NCBI GenBank assembly: GCA_028694545.1
Contig: JAQVKV010000026.1
Span: 1 to 8,264 of the forward strand
Direction of reading: 5' to 3'
Source of the DNA: Zavarzinia sp.
GTDB taxonomy: Bacteria; Pseudomonadota; Alphaproteobacteria; Zavarziniales; Zavarziniaceae
Length of the DNA stretch: 8,264 nucleotides
Shown here: positions 1 through 6,197 of the stretch, one piece after another
Layout of the letters: every line of letters starts with the position of its first letter
How positions within the stretch are numbered: the first letter of the stretch is position 1
Program-made: the position numbers and the translations under genes
Notes under the pieces: model-generated
Databases searched by the model: none
What the model saw: only the letters and a program-made list of their open reading frames with translations
Told to the model about the DNA's origin: nothing

Positions 1-278
1 GGGCGGTCCAAATCAACAACCGTCTGCACAGTCAAATCGAGGTTCCCGAACTGACCCTGAGCGCAGCGGCAATCAATCACGCGCGGCAGGAATTCCGGCT
101 CGAAGGCTATTACAACATTCCGTTCGTGCACGACGGGCTGTTGTCGGAAATGCTGGACGCGACGCGCCTTGGCGATTTGAAGATCGACGCGACCGTTGCC
201 GTACCGGGCACGCAGAACGTCCTGGACGTGTATCTCAGCGAGATCATTCTTCCGGCGACGCCGGCGGAAGCGGCCTAG
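1..278 (+). CDS. C-terminal part of a probable (double jelly-roll?) major capsid protein
   Basis: This is an open frame entering from the left edge (first full codon at 3) and ending at TAG 276-278; about 91 residues are visible. The start lies outside the window. The end is beta-strand rich and closes with LDVYLSEIILP after a short turn (VAVPGTQN). This resembles the final paired strands of jelly-roll capsid proteins, where the chain ends soon after a hydrophobic strand. Before it lies an amphipathic segment (INHARQEFRLEGYYNIPFV). Context supports a capsid role: it heads a string of small membrane proteins, beta-rich virion-like proteins and a spike. Seen: frame, length and strand pattern. 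Inferred: capsid identity and DJR class, since no full-length fold is available. It could instead be another abundant virion protein. Confidence 0.5.
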   Translation, partial: AVQINNRLHSQIEVPELTLSAAAINHARQEFRLEGYYNIPFVHDGLLSEMLDATRLGDLKIDATVAVPGTQNVLDVYLSEIILPATPAEAA

Positions 279-296
279 CTAGAGAGGCGGTGCGCG

Positions 297-740
297 ATGT
301 CTGAGGCCGTTTACGGACCACAGGAATACACGCCGTCGGCGCAGTTCACGCCGGTGCTGACGGCCGACGTACAACCACAGCAAACCGGCGGCGGTGGCGT
401 CATCATGCAATTGTTCGGCGGGATTGCGAACATAGCGCGAGCGGCGGCCAGTCCCAAAGGTCAACAGGCCATCGGTAACGTCGTGCAGGCCGTCCAGACC
501 TGGCAGGAATTGGACGTTCGGTCCAAGGAAGCCAGTACGGCGGCCAAGCTGGCGAACATGGCGCAGGCCTGGCTGAATCCGGCGAACTACCAGACGGCGA
601 CGCCGGGGATCGTCTCGGCAAGTAGCAGCGCGCCGGCGACGCCGGGGCCGGCCGATGCGCCGGCGGCGGCCGGCGGGTCGAATCTGCTTCTCATCGGCGC
701 GGTCGTCGTCGGGGCGATTCTCTTGTCGCGGGGGCGGTGA
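297..740 (+). CDS. Small virion-type protein with C-terminal membrane helix
   Basis: A 147-aa protein. The start ATG is preceded by a purine-rich AGAGAGGCGG about 8 bases upstream. The N-terminal 30 residues are polar (many Gln, Thr, Pro). Residues about 35-51 form an amphipathic Gly/Ala/Ile helix, followed by an Ala-rich helical region to about 95 and an Ala/Pro/Ser linker (about 105-127). Residues about 129-143 (LLLIGAVVVGAILL) are a single membrane helix ending in the short basic tail SRGR. C-tail-anchored proteins of this size, just after a capsid gene, are typical of tailless membrane-containing phages, where they sit in the internal membrane or link it to the capsid. That role is inferred. 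I do not recognise the family. The TGA stop overlaps the next start. Confidence 0.8.
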   Translation: MSEAVYGPQEYTPSAQFTPVLTADVQPQQTGGGGVIMQLFGGIANIARAAASPKGQQAIGNVVQAVQTWQELDVRSKEASTAAKLANMAQAWLNPANYQTATPGIVSASSSAPATPGPADAPAAAGGSNLLLIGAVVVGAILLSRGR

Positions 741-1225
741 TGTTCTGGCTTCTGCCCGCCATCATCTACGCGGCGAAAGACGCGATTGAGAAGCGGGCGG
801 CGGCCGCGCACTACGGCGCGATCATCGCCGAGCGCGAAGGCGTGGACGTCCCTAAGGGCGGCTCTTTGAAAGCCAAGGTGGAACGCTGGAAGGCGATCGC
901 GCCGTACGCCAAAGAGGCGCAGGCGGCGGCCGGTGGGGCGTCGGAACTGGCGATGTTGCGACGCAGCGAACGCATGGTCGAGCGCTCTATCGAAGAACAG
1001 AGCCAAGTATTCGAGGCCCAATCGCGCATCTACGGGCGCGATCCTGCAATCGCAGCGGCGAACGCCGAGGCCGATCTGAAAGCCTTGCCAATGGTGACGC
1101 GGGCCGATCTGGCGGCCGGTGGCGTTCGGCCGGCCGATGTCCAGCCGGCTACACAAGCGCCGGACCCGTTTCTTCCGGCGTTGGTGGTGGCGGGTCTTTG
1201 GTACTGGTCGAAACGAAGGAAGTAG
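740..1225 (+). CDS. Membrane-associated virion-type protein with hydrophobic ends
   Basis: A 161-aa protein. I chose the ATG at 740, which overlaps the upstream TGA in TGATG; a GTG three bases earlier in the same frame is possible. The N-terminus is hydrophobic (MFWLLPAIIYAA). The middle (about 13-120) is charged and alpha-helical, with Ala/Glu/Lys-rich stretches that could form a coiled coil. A second hydrophobic segment at about 143-156 (PFLPALVVAGLWYW) is followed by SKRRK, a classical positive-inside anchor. The architecture parallels the preceding gene: helical body, proline-containing linker, C-terminal membrane helix, short basic tail. The two probably act at the same virion membrane. 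No family is recognised. Confidence 0.78.
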   Translation: MFWLLPAIIYAAKDAIEKRAAAAHYGAIIAEREGVDVPKGGSLKAKVERWKAIAPYAKEAQAAAGGASELAMLRRSERMVERSIEEQSQVFEAQSRIYGRDPAIAAANAEADLKALPMVTRADLAAGGVRPADVQPATQAPDPFLPALVVAGLWYWSKRRK

Positions 1226-1227
1226 CT

Positions 1228-1548
1228 ATGCCGCAATGGCCTTACAATCGAGTGAGCGAGTACAACCGAAGCCTGTTGTCCATCGGCAGCGGCGTTGGCA
1301 AGCCGGGCCGGATCGAGGACCCGAACGTTCGGCGGCGGCCGTTGCGACCGGACCCGGCAAGGGTGCCGAATCGGCCTGTCGATAAGGCGCAAATGCCCAA
1401 GGTGCAATTGCGAACGGTGGCCGATCATCTGCGAATGCTCGAAACGCGGTTCCGCAAGGACTCCGAAGCGCGGCTTATCTACACGCATTCCGGCGGTTTC
1501 GTGGGTCAAGGAATGTACCGCCAGAGGCAGGAAGGGGCGCGAACGTGA
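1228..1548 (+). CDS. Basic Arg/Pro-rich small protein, function unknown
   Basis: A 106-aa protein starting at ATG 1228, two bases after the upstream stop, with a good ribosome binding site (GAAGGAAG, 1215-1222). The first half is rich in Arg, Pro and Gly with little predicted structure (residues about 28-50, e.g. VRRRPLRPDPARVPNRPVD). The second half holds an amphipathic helix around 58-78 (VQLRTVADHLRMLETRFRKD). There is no membrane segment and no cysteine motif. The stop overlaps the next GTG start by four bases (GTGA), so translation is probably coupled. A virion-internal or nucleic-acid-contacting role would suit its charge but is only a guess. Confidence 0.7.
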   Translation: MPQWPYNRVSEYNRSLLSIGSGVGKPGRIEDPNVRRRPLRPDPARVPNRPVDKAQMPKVQLRTVADHLRMLETRFRKDSEARLIYTHSGGFVGQGMYRQRQEGART

Positions 1549-2177
1549 ACGGAAACGGAGTACATCCGGCGATACGACCGCTTGAAGTCCCGGTCAAGAC
1601 CATTGAAATTGACCTGGCGGCCGTCGTGGCGGATCGAGAGATTAGCGTCCGGGGCGATTTGCTCGGATGCTGGCTCGCGCCGGATACGAACGCCGAGATC
1701 GGAATCCGGTTCCAGACGCGGTCCGAGCCTTTAATCCCGTTCCGACAAGGGATGTTTCTGGAACTGAGCTTTGACCGAATCTTCATCACGAATCCCGTCG
1801 TCGGCGTGGGAACCATGTATCTGATCTACGGCGATTCGTCGGCGGCGCGAATCCATGCCAATCCGAGCGACGTGGGCGTTCTGACGGCGATTCGCGACGA
1901 ACTGGCAGGCGACGTTCTGGGCGAAGGCTTCGGCGCGGCCGTCGTCGGCGTGGCGGCGGCGGTGGCGGTGGCGGCGAACGCGGACCGTAAGGGCCTGCAC
2001 GTGCAGGCGGGGCTGGGCAACGCCGGAACGATCAATATCGGGCAGACGAACGCGGTCACGGTCGCGAACGGCATTCAGCTAGTGGCCGGGCAATCGTTTT
2101 GGCTGGACGATTACCGTGGGCCGCTGTGGGGCATCGCGACGGCGGCGGGGCAGCGGCTCAATTGGTTTGAGGTGTAA
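1545..2177 (+). CDS. Beta-rich probable minor virion protein
   Basis: A 210-aa protein with a GTG start in a GTGA overlap; GGAAGGGG (1530-1537) is the ribosome binding site. The sequence alternates short strands and turns. Residues about 18-100 look like one beta-sandwich (ending FITNPVVGVGTMYLIYGD). Residues about 105-150 are an Ala/Val-rich helical or linker stretch (VVGVAAAVAVAANA). Residues about 155-210 form a second strand-rich unit, with NAGTINIGQTNAVT, then GPLWGIATAAGQRLNWFEV at the C-terminus. This last pattern (strand with paired Asn/Gly turns, then 'plays/looks-like A-x-G-x-x-L-x-x-x-E') recalls small phage decoration or penton-type proteins. It is probably a penton, spike-base or decoration protein; family membership cannot be proved here. 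The N-terminal motif IDLAAVVAD is echoed in the next gene. Confidence 0.72.
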   Translation: MNGNGVHPAIRPLEVPVKTIEIDLAAVVADREISVRGDLLGCWLAPDTNAEIGIRFQTRSEPLIPFRQGMFLELSFDRIFITNPVVGVGTMYLIYGDSSAARIHANPSDVGVLTAIRDELAGDVLGEGFGAAVVGVAAAVAVAANADRKGLHVQAGLGNAGTINIGQTNAVTVANGIQLVAGQSFWLDDYRGPLWGIATAAGQRLNWFEV

Positions 2178-2179
2178 CG

Positions 2180-2563
2180 ATGGGAATCAGTGGACTGGGC
2201 AGCGTGACGGTGATTCAACTGCAAGACCGGGGGGACCCGGCGGCGGTCGATTTCACACAAGCCGACTTGACGATGGACAACACCTGGCGCAATCTGGACT
2301 TGTCGGCGATTATCGCGGACCCGGACGCATCGTTCGTCCTGTTGCGGGCGACGATCAACGATGCGAACGTCGGACGGACGCTGCATTTCCGGCGGGACGG
2401 CAACGCCAACGCCATCGCGATTCAGGGCCTGGGCGTACTGGTGGCCGGTGAGACCCATGAGGGGGTGTTTCTGGTGCCGATTCCGGCGACGCAAATCATC
2501 GAATACCGCGCATCGGCGGCGCTGGCGGCCGTGGAAATCACCGTTCTTGGCTGGGTGGCGTGA
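2180..2563 (+). CDS. Small beta-sandwich probable virion protein
   Basis: A 127-aa protein, ATG two bases after the previous TAA, with GAGGTG (2169-2174) upstream. It is almost all strand and turn: LGSVTVIQLQD, then WRNLDLSAIIADPDASFVLL, then RTLHFRRDGNANAIAI, then EGVFLVPIPATQIIEYRAS, ending in AAVEITVLGWVA. Such 110-130 residue proteins with a terminal 'GW' strand occur among virion decoration and minor capsid proteins. LDLSAIIAD aligns by eye with IDLAAVVAD in the preceding gene, hinting that the two share a fold. It has no signal peptide or membrane helix. The TGA overlaps the next ATG (TGATG). The role is inferred from fold style and position. Confidence 0.72.
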   Translation: MGISGLGSVTVIQLQDRGDPAAVDFTQADLTMDNTWRNLDLSAIIADPDASFVLLRATINDANVGRTLHFRRDGNANAIAIQGLGVLVAGETHEGVFLVPIPATQIIEYRASAALAAVEITVLGWVA

Positions 2564-3024
2564 TGTCGGAAACGTGGAAGTCCATTCCCGATGAGTACCA
2601 ACTCGCCGTCGGCGACGTGGTCCGTGTCTGGTCGCAGGTTATCGGCATGGGCAAGGTGCCGACGGCCGTCGAAATGGACCATATCGCCAAGCGCGTCGAG
2701 GAAAGCGACCCGCGGTTCCGGGTTGAGGGGTACAGTTACCCGGACGCTGATAACTGGATGTTCGTTAAGGTGCGCATCACCGAGCCACGAACGCCAAGTC
2801 CGCAATTGGCCGGCTCGCATGTGACGGCGTATCTGGTCGTCGGGCTGGTCGGTGCCGCGCTGGCGACGTTGGGCATTTGGGCCGTCAGTGATATCGAGCT
2901 GCGCGAGACGGTCACAGAGGCCGTCGGCGAAACGGTGGACAAGGCGGCGTGGGGCCTGGCGAAGTATGCGGCCGTCGGAATCGTCGGCTATCTGGCCGTC
3001 AAGGCGATAGGGGGGCACAAGTAA
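2563..3024 (+). CDS. Two-helix membrane protein, virion or envelope associated
   Basis: A 153-aa protein starting at ATG 2563 in TGATG with the previous stop (a GTG at 2560 is an in-frame alternative). Residues 1-80 are a soluble domain with mixed helix and strand (DEYQLAVGDVVRVWSQV, VEMDHIAKRVEESDPRFRV, NWMFVKVRITEP). Residues about 87-108 are a clear membrane helix (TAYLVVGLVGAALATLGIWA). A short amphipathic acidic helix follows, then a second Gly/Ala-rich hydrophobic segment at about 130-149 (GLAKYAAVGIVGYLAVKAIG). It is directly followed by the spike gene in TAATG, so it may anchor the spike complex in the virion membrane. That link is inferred from position only. Confidence 0.75.
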   Translation: MSETWKSIPDEYQLAVGDVVRVWSQVIGMGKVPTAVEMDHIAKRVEESDPRFRVEGYSYPDADNWMFVKVRITEPRTPSPQLAGSHVTAYLVVGLVGAALATLGIWAVSDIELRETVTEAVGETVDKAAWGLAKYAAVGIVGYLAVKAIGGHK

Positions 3025-4544
3025 TGGTTCGACCGTTGGTTATCACGAACGAAATGCGGGGCCGGGGCGAACATTGGCAGATGGACGTTCGCGCCAAGCG
3101 GCAGGCGTGGATAGATGTCCGCGCGTGGGGTGCAACAGGCGACGGGGTGACGTTCGATACGCGGGCGATTCAACACGCGTTAGAGATGGCGGCGGACGTT
3201 CCGTCGCCGGTCTATCTGCCGGCGGGGGTGTACCGCCTTGACGAACCACTGGCGGGTCACAGTGGTTTGGAGATCGTCGGCGATCCGTGGCGGACAACGC
3301 TCGTTCAAGCCGAAAACGACGCGGCGATTCTGGACGTCCGCACGGGTGCCGACGTGGGGCCGGTGACGTTGCGGGGTTTGATGCTGCGCGCGACGGGCGA
3401 AGGCTGCTATGGGGTCCGCGGCGAAGCGGCCGACTGGTATCTGACGGGCCTGCGCGCGAGCGAATGCAGCTTTTACGCCGATCTGGCGCATGGTGTGGTG
3501 GGCAAGCTGGCGTTGTGTACGTTCAACCGGTGCTTTTTCGGGCATCATGGCGTGGCGGGCGATTCGTTTCAGCCGGTTTGGGCGGGCAACATCGACGGGG
3601 CGCGCTACGCGTTCTCAAATGTATTTCGAGACTGTAAATTCGTTCGCGCCAAGTCATGTGATGGCGCGGTGCAGTTGGGCACGGGCCATGCGACCGAGTT
3701 CGAGAATTGCATCTGGGAAGCAATCACCGTGCCGGCCATTCATGCCAGAGGGATGACGTCCATCCTCCTTTTGAACCCGACGTTTGAAGCCATCAACCCC
3801 AGTTCCGGCGAAAACTGCATAATGGATATCGCCGATGACGGATTGGGCGGCAACCGATATGTCCGTGTCCGATGGATCGGTGGGCGCTGTTCTCAGGCGG
3901 CCGGCATGACGGATGCGGTGGCGTTTTGCGATGCAGGGTCCCACGTCGAAATCGAGAATGCGATTCTCAACGTGCAGGGTTATATCACGGAACGGGCCGG
4001 GCCGCAGTATGACCGAAATGCCAGCGTCTCTTTGTGTCAACTGATTGGTTATGCCGGTACGGCATTTCGGTCCGAGGAACGCGGACTCGCCGGCGTGTTG
4101 AATCTGAGAGGCGTATTCCCGCTGCGCATCCCGGCCGTAGCGGCGGAACCGGGGTTCCCGCAGGAGCATAACCTGTACATGGACGACGGAACGAATCGCG
4201 GGGACCGCGTTCGGGGCTGGCGATACTACGACGGCACTGCATTCAGGGACCTGGGTCACAGCGGAGGCCGGGCGACGCATTCCTATGGCGGCGGCACGGC
4301 GACGTGGGAGCTGACGGAAAAAGAAGCGGACGCCAGCCTGTTTTGGGTGACGGCGGCCGGCGGGGCGGCGGTTGCCTCATTTCCAACGGTGCGGCCTGGC
4401 AAGAATTTCACGGTGTACAACGGCAGCGGCCACGCGATTACATTCCGAGTCGGCGCGGCGGGCGGTGAAGTGGCGACGAATGCGAAATACAGCATCTGGA
4501 CGATGACAAGCACCAACTGTGCGAAAATCTACGAGCAACCATAG
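3024..4544 (+). CDS. Receptor-binding spike with pectate-lyase-like beta-helix
   Basis: A 506-aa protein. I chose ATG 3024, which overlaps the upstream TAA and follows a G-rich run (3010-3015); the frame is open further upstream but lies inside the previous gene. Residues 31-50 (DVRAWGATGDGVTFDTRAIQ) plus VYLPAGVYRL (63-72) are the entry signature of pectate-lyase-3 / tailspike right-handed beta-helices. Residues about 75-400 continue as short strand repeats (e.g. LRGLMLRATGEGCYGVRG, ASECSFYADLAHGVVG). From about 419 a separate C-terminal beta domain begins (HSYGGGTATWELTEKEADA) and ends NCAKIYEQP; it resembles the terminal knob of phage fibres. There are twelve cysteines, unusual for such a spike. 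The likely role is host-surface glycan binding, possibly with polysaccharide cleavage; no catalytic residues can be assigned by eye. Confidence 0.85.
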   Translation: MVRPLVITNEMRGRGEHWQMDVRAKRQAWIDVRAWGATGDGVTFDTRAIQHALEMAADVPSPVYLPAGVYRLDEPLAGHSGLEIVGDPWRTTLVQAENDAAILDVRTGADVGPVTLRGLMLRATGEGCYGVRGEAADWYLTGLRASECSFYADLAHGVVGKLALCTFNRCFFGHHGVAGDSFQPVWAGNIDGARYAFSNVFRDCKFVRAKSCDGAVQLGTGHATEFENCIWEAITVPAIHARGMTSILLLNPTFEAINPSSGENCIMDIADDGLGGNRYVRVRWIGGRCSQAAGMTDAVAFCDAGSHVEIENAILNVQGYITERAGPQYDRNASVSLCQLIGYAGTAFRSEERGLAGVLNLRGVFPLRIPAVAAEPGFPQEHNLYMDDGTNRGDRVRGWRYYDGTAFRDLGHSGGRATHSYGGGTATWELTEKEADASLFWVTAAGGAAVASFPTVRPGKNFTVYNGSGHAITFRVGAAGGEVATNAKYSIWTMTSTNCAKIYEQP

Positions 4545-4555
4545 GATCGAATCGA

Positions 4556-4711
4556 ATGGCGAGAAAAACGTACAAGAAAAAGACATCGGCCCGACGGGCG
4601 GCCGGCAAGGGCGCGAGCGTCTACAAGGTCAAGGGCGGATACCGCGTCTCTCGCAAGCGCCGCAAGGCCAGCGGGAAGGCAAAGCGGCGGGTGCGCCAGT
4701 CATGGCCGTAA
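4556..4711 (+). CDS. Tiny highly basic DNA-condensing-like peptide, copy 1
   Basis: A 51-aa protein, ATG 4556 to TAA 4709-4711, with AGGA at 4543-4546 upstream. About 21 residues are Lys or Arg and none is Asp or Glu. It contains VYKVKGGYRVS (residues 22-32), flanked by KKK and RKRRK clusters. The same 11 residues recur in the next gene, so the frame is conserved and real despite its size. Small all-basic virion peptides (as in adenovirus cores or bacterial histone-like proteins) neutralise packaged DNA; that function is inferred from composition. It overlaps the next start by ten bases. Confidence 0.72.
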   Translation: MARKTYKKKTSARRAAGKGASVYKVKGGYRVSRKRRKASGKAKRRVRQSWP

Positions 4712-4790
4712 AGCGAACCACGTTCCGGCGAAAGGCGACGGCGAAGCGCTTCAAGGGCGTGGGCCGGCGCGTCTACAAGGTCAAGGGCGG
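4617..4790. repeat. 22-bp direct repeat in the tandem basic-peptide genes
   Basis: An identical 22-bp segment lies at 4617-4638 and 4769-4790, encoding VYKVKGG in both genes in their own frames. It records a local duplication of the gene or of its core motif. Confidence 0.85.
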
Positions 4791-4941
4791 CTATCGGGTT
4801 TCGCCTGGCTGTCCGAGAAAGGCAAGCGAATCGAAACGGCGGCGGCTCCTGGCAAGCCGAACGAAAACGCGGCGGCCGGCTCGGCGCAGAACGCGGCGGC
4901 TGAGGCTGGGACCGATTGTAATCGACAACATCCCGTTTTGA
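4702..4941 (+). CDS. Small highly basic DNA-condensing-like peptide, copy 2
   Basis: A 79-aa protein starting at ATG 4702, inside the end of copy 1 (10-base overlap). I chose this start because it begins with MAVKRTTFRRKATAK, parallel to the start of copy 1, and because upstream codons in this frame lie within copy 1. VYKVKGGYRVS is at residues 24-34. After it come KASESKRRR and an Arg-rich stretch (TRRPARRRTRRLRL), with a short hydrophobic end (GPIVIDNIPF). It has more basic residues than copy 1 and a unique C-terminus. It is probably a virion nucleoprotein; the pair is a tandem duplication that diverged. Confidence 0.75.
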   Translation: MAVKRTTFRRKATAKRFKGVGRRVYKVKGGYRVSPGCPRKASESKRRRLLASRTKTRRPARRRTRRLRLGPIVIDNIPF

Positions 4942-5020
4942 GGGGCCGATAGGTCGGACGAAGGCAAGATCGGCCGTCAGAGCGAGCCACAGAGAACGGA
5001 AGTCACGAGGAAAATGGACG

Positions 5021-5407
5021 ATGAAACGATTTGGGATCATTTGGGGCCTTGTCTGCCTGTTGGCTATCTGCGCCGGCGGGTGCAGCGAAGCGCAGCGGGA
5101 AACCGTGGACCGATGGGCGCCGACGGCGCAGCAGGTCGGGCAGGCGGCCGGGGAGTTCGCCGGCAGCGAGACCGGGCAGGCGCTCTTGCCGCCAGACGTG
5201 AGCTTTTGGGGTTCGCTTGGTGGTCTGAGCGTGGCGGCGCTGGCGGCGATCTGGCAGACGGTCCGACGCAATCAGACGTTTGAGACGCTGTCGGCGGTGA
5301 CGAAGGCGGTGCAGGCGTCCGGCGGTAAACATACAGAGGCCGTCAAGGCGCTTGTGAACGTGGACGCGGCCGGATCGGCGTTGATCGAACAGGCGAAGAG
5401 GGCATAA
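5021..5407 (+). CDS. Lipoprotein with internal membrane segment, lysis- or envelope-type
   Basis: A 128-aa protein with a good ribosome binding site (GAGGAAAA, 5007-5014). The N-terminus is a lipoprotein signal peptide: KR, a hydrophobic core (IIWGLVCLLAIC), then AGGC with Cys21 as the likely lipidated residue. The lipobox is slightly irregular (Ala at -3). Residues about 61-80 (SFWGSLGGLSVAALAAIWQT) form a hydrophobic helix, followed by VRRN and an amphipathic C-terminal helical region. The order 'short soluble part, hydrophobic helix, VRR, helical tail' recalls small phage holin-associated proteins. Neighbours are two further small membrane proteins, so a lysis cassette (holin or spanin-like) is plausible but unproven. 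An ATG at 5014 opens another frame and is disregarded. Confidence 0.75.
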   Translation: MKRFGIIWGLVCLLAICAGGCSEAQRETVDRWAPTAQQVGQAAGEFAGSETGQALLPPDVSFWGSLGGLSVAALAAIWQTVRRNQTFETLSAVTKAVQASGGKHTEAVKALVNVDAAGSALIEQAKRA

Positions 5408-5532
5408 TGAGCAACCAAACGAAATGGATCCTACTGGCCGTCCTGGCCTATGTGGTCTTCGTTCGCGGCCGGGCGGTCCCGGCGGCGGCCGGGCCGGCGA
5501 TTGCGACCGATGGCCCGTGGGTCTACGCATGA
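5407..5532 (+). CDS. 41-aa single-helix membrane peptide
   Basis: ATG 5407 overlaps the previous TAA (TAATG) and the TGA at 5530-5532 overlaps the next ATG. This frame fills exactly the space between two genes, which supports it despite its size. Residues 7-19 (WILLAVLAYVVFV) are a membrane helix, followed by RGR and an Ala/Pro-rich tail. Single-helix peptides of this size in phage late operons are often holins, antiholins or minor membrane components; the role is inferred from size and place. Confidence 0.6.
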   Translation: MSNQTKWILLAVLAYVVFVRGRAVPAAAGPAIATDGPWVYA

Positions 5533-5750
5533 TGGCGTCCTGGATCAAACAGCAGGCCGGCGTCGTGATTACCCTGGCGGTCCTGTTCGCCGGCGTGGTG
5601 GCCGGCTACAGCCGCTTGGCGGCGGAACAGGCGGCTTTGTGCAAGACCGTAGACCGCAAGGCCGACAAGGAGCAAGTCACACGCGAATTAGATCAAATCC
5701 ATTTCGCCTTACAGCGGATCGAGGGCAAGATTGATGATCTTCGGCGCTAG
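5532..5750 (+). CDS. Membrane-anchored coiled-coil protein, spanin- or holin-like
   Basis: A 72-aa protein. I chose ATG 5532 (TGATG with the upstream stop); ATG 5529 is equally in frame. After WIKQQ there is a membrane helix at about 10-26 (GVVITLAVLFAGVVAGY). The rest is a charged amphipathic helix with hydrophobic spacing suited to a coiled coil (DKEQVTRELDQIHFALQRIE, about 45-64). An N-terminal anchor plus coiled coil, close to a small lipoprotein gene, resembles the inner-membrane/outer-membrane spanin pair logic (as in lambda Rz/Rz1), though here the lipoprotein is longer than typical Rz1 and is separate. A scaffold or membrane-protein role is an alternative. Confidence 0.7.
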   Translation: MASWIKQQAGVVITLAVLFAGVVAGYSRLAAEQAALCKTVDRKADKEQVTRELDQIHFALQRIEGKIDDLRR

Positions 5751-5964
5751 CTCGATTCAAATCGCCCTGGCGGTCAAGGGCATCACGGCGGCGGCCGTAC
5801 GGATCGACCCGGAGCGGCGGACGGTCCGATTCGAGTACATCGAGCGCGGCCGGCGGCAAACGCGGGACTACACGTTCACAGACATTGAAGCATTCGTAAA
5901 CGCGCATCTCCCATCCTTGCCCGACGCGGACGACGTGGGCATACCCTCCGAGAGAGACGGCTAA
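5734..5964 (+). CDS. Small protein of unknown function closing the late operon
   Basis: A 76-aa protein. The ATG at 5734 has GAGGG (5721-5725) upstream and overlaps the previous gene by 17 bases; an in-frame TTG at 5731 is less likely. The N-terminus is hydrophobic-helical (IFGASSIQIALAVKGITAAAV), then there are two likely strands (AVRIDPERRTVRFEYIERG), then TRDYTFTDIEAFVNAHLPSL, and an acidic end. I do not recognise it. The stop codon TAA sits in the loop of the terminator hairpin. Confidence 0.65.
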   Translation: MIFGASSIQIALAVKGITAAAVRIDPERRTVRFEYIERGRRQTRDYTFTDIEAFVNAHLPSLPDADDVGIPSERDG

Positions 5965-5984
5965 ACGCCGTCTCTTGTTTTTTT
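5953..5984 (+). terminator. Intrinsic terminator of the late operon
   Basis: A perfect 9-bp stem AGAGACGGC (5953-5961) / GCCGTCTCT (5967-5975) encloses the loop TAAAC (5962-5966) and is followed by a T-rich run (TTGTTTTTTT to 5984). The loop contains the stop codon of the preceding gene, so the terminator overlaps the coding end. Confidence 0.9.
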
Positions 5985-6007
5985 CCTTCTGGCACTCCCT
6001 TTGCGAC

Positions 6008-6036
6008 TTGACGGGGAGAAAGAACGTCTGTAAACT
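6008..6036 (+). promoter_or_regulatory. Sigma70-like promoter upstream of the structured tract
   Basis: TTGACG (6008-6013) is a five-of-six match to the -35 consensus and TAAACT (6031-6036) a four-of-six match to the -10, with a 17-base spacer. Predicted start about 6041-6044. The first 200 bases downstream contain no gene, which suggests either an RNA product or a long structured leader. Confidence 0.55.
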
Positions 6037-6050
6037 GTTGGGTGCGGCGG

Positions 6051-6087
6051 CGGTAGACGCTCGCCCCTACCGGAGCGGCGTCTACCG
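6051..6087. repeat. 10-bp inverted repeat containing GTAGACGC
   Basis: Arms 6051-6060 and 6078-6087 are perfect complements with a 17-base loop. The GTAGACGC core returns in direct orientation at 6186-6193, and GAGTAGAC at 6184-6191 recurs at 6255-6262 over the -10 of the right-hand promoter. Either RNA arms or protein-binding sites would fit. Confidence 0.7.
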
Positions 6088-6197
6088 GGCGTCCGCGCCT
6101 CCGGCTTCTCCGCCCTGGACAAGGCGGTGTCCGCCTCTGGCGGACCCAGTCACAGGCCGGCTTCGCCGGCAAGGCGGCTCAGGGAGTAGACGCCGGG

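Noticed and set aside
3654..4280. Long minus-strand open frame opposite the spike
   Set aside because: It lies wholly antisense to a recognisable beta-helix gene, has no own ribosome binding site context, and its product is Arg/Pro-rich without domains. The same holds for the minus-strand frames at 587-1156, 2422-3018 and 4621-5271.
5014..5283. Open frame starting seven bases before the lipoprotein gene
   Set aside because: It is out of frame with a clear lipoprotein signal peptide and gives an Arg/Gly/Ala-rich product typical of shadow frames in GC-rich DNA.
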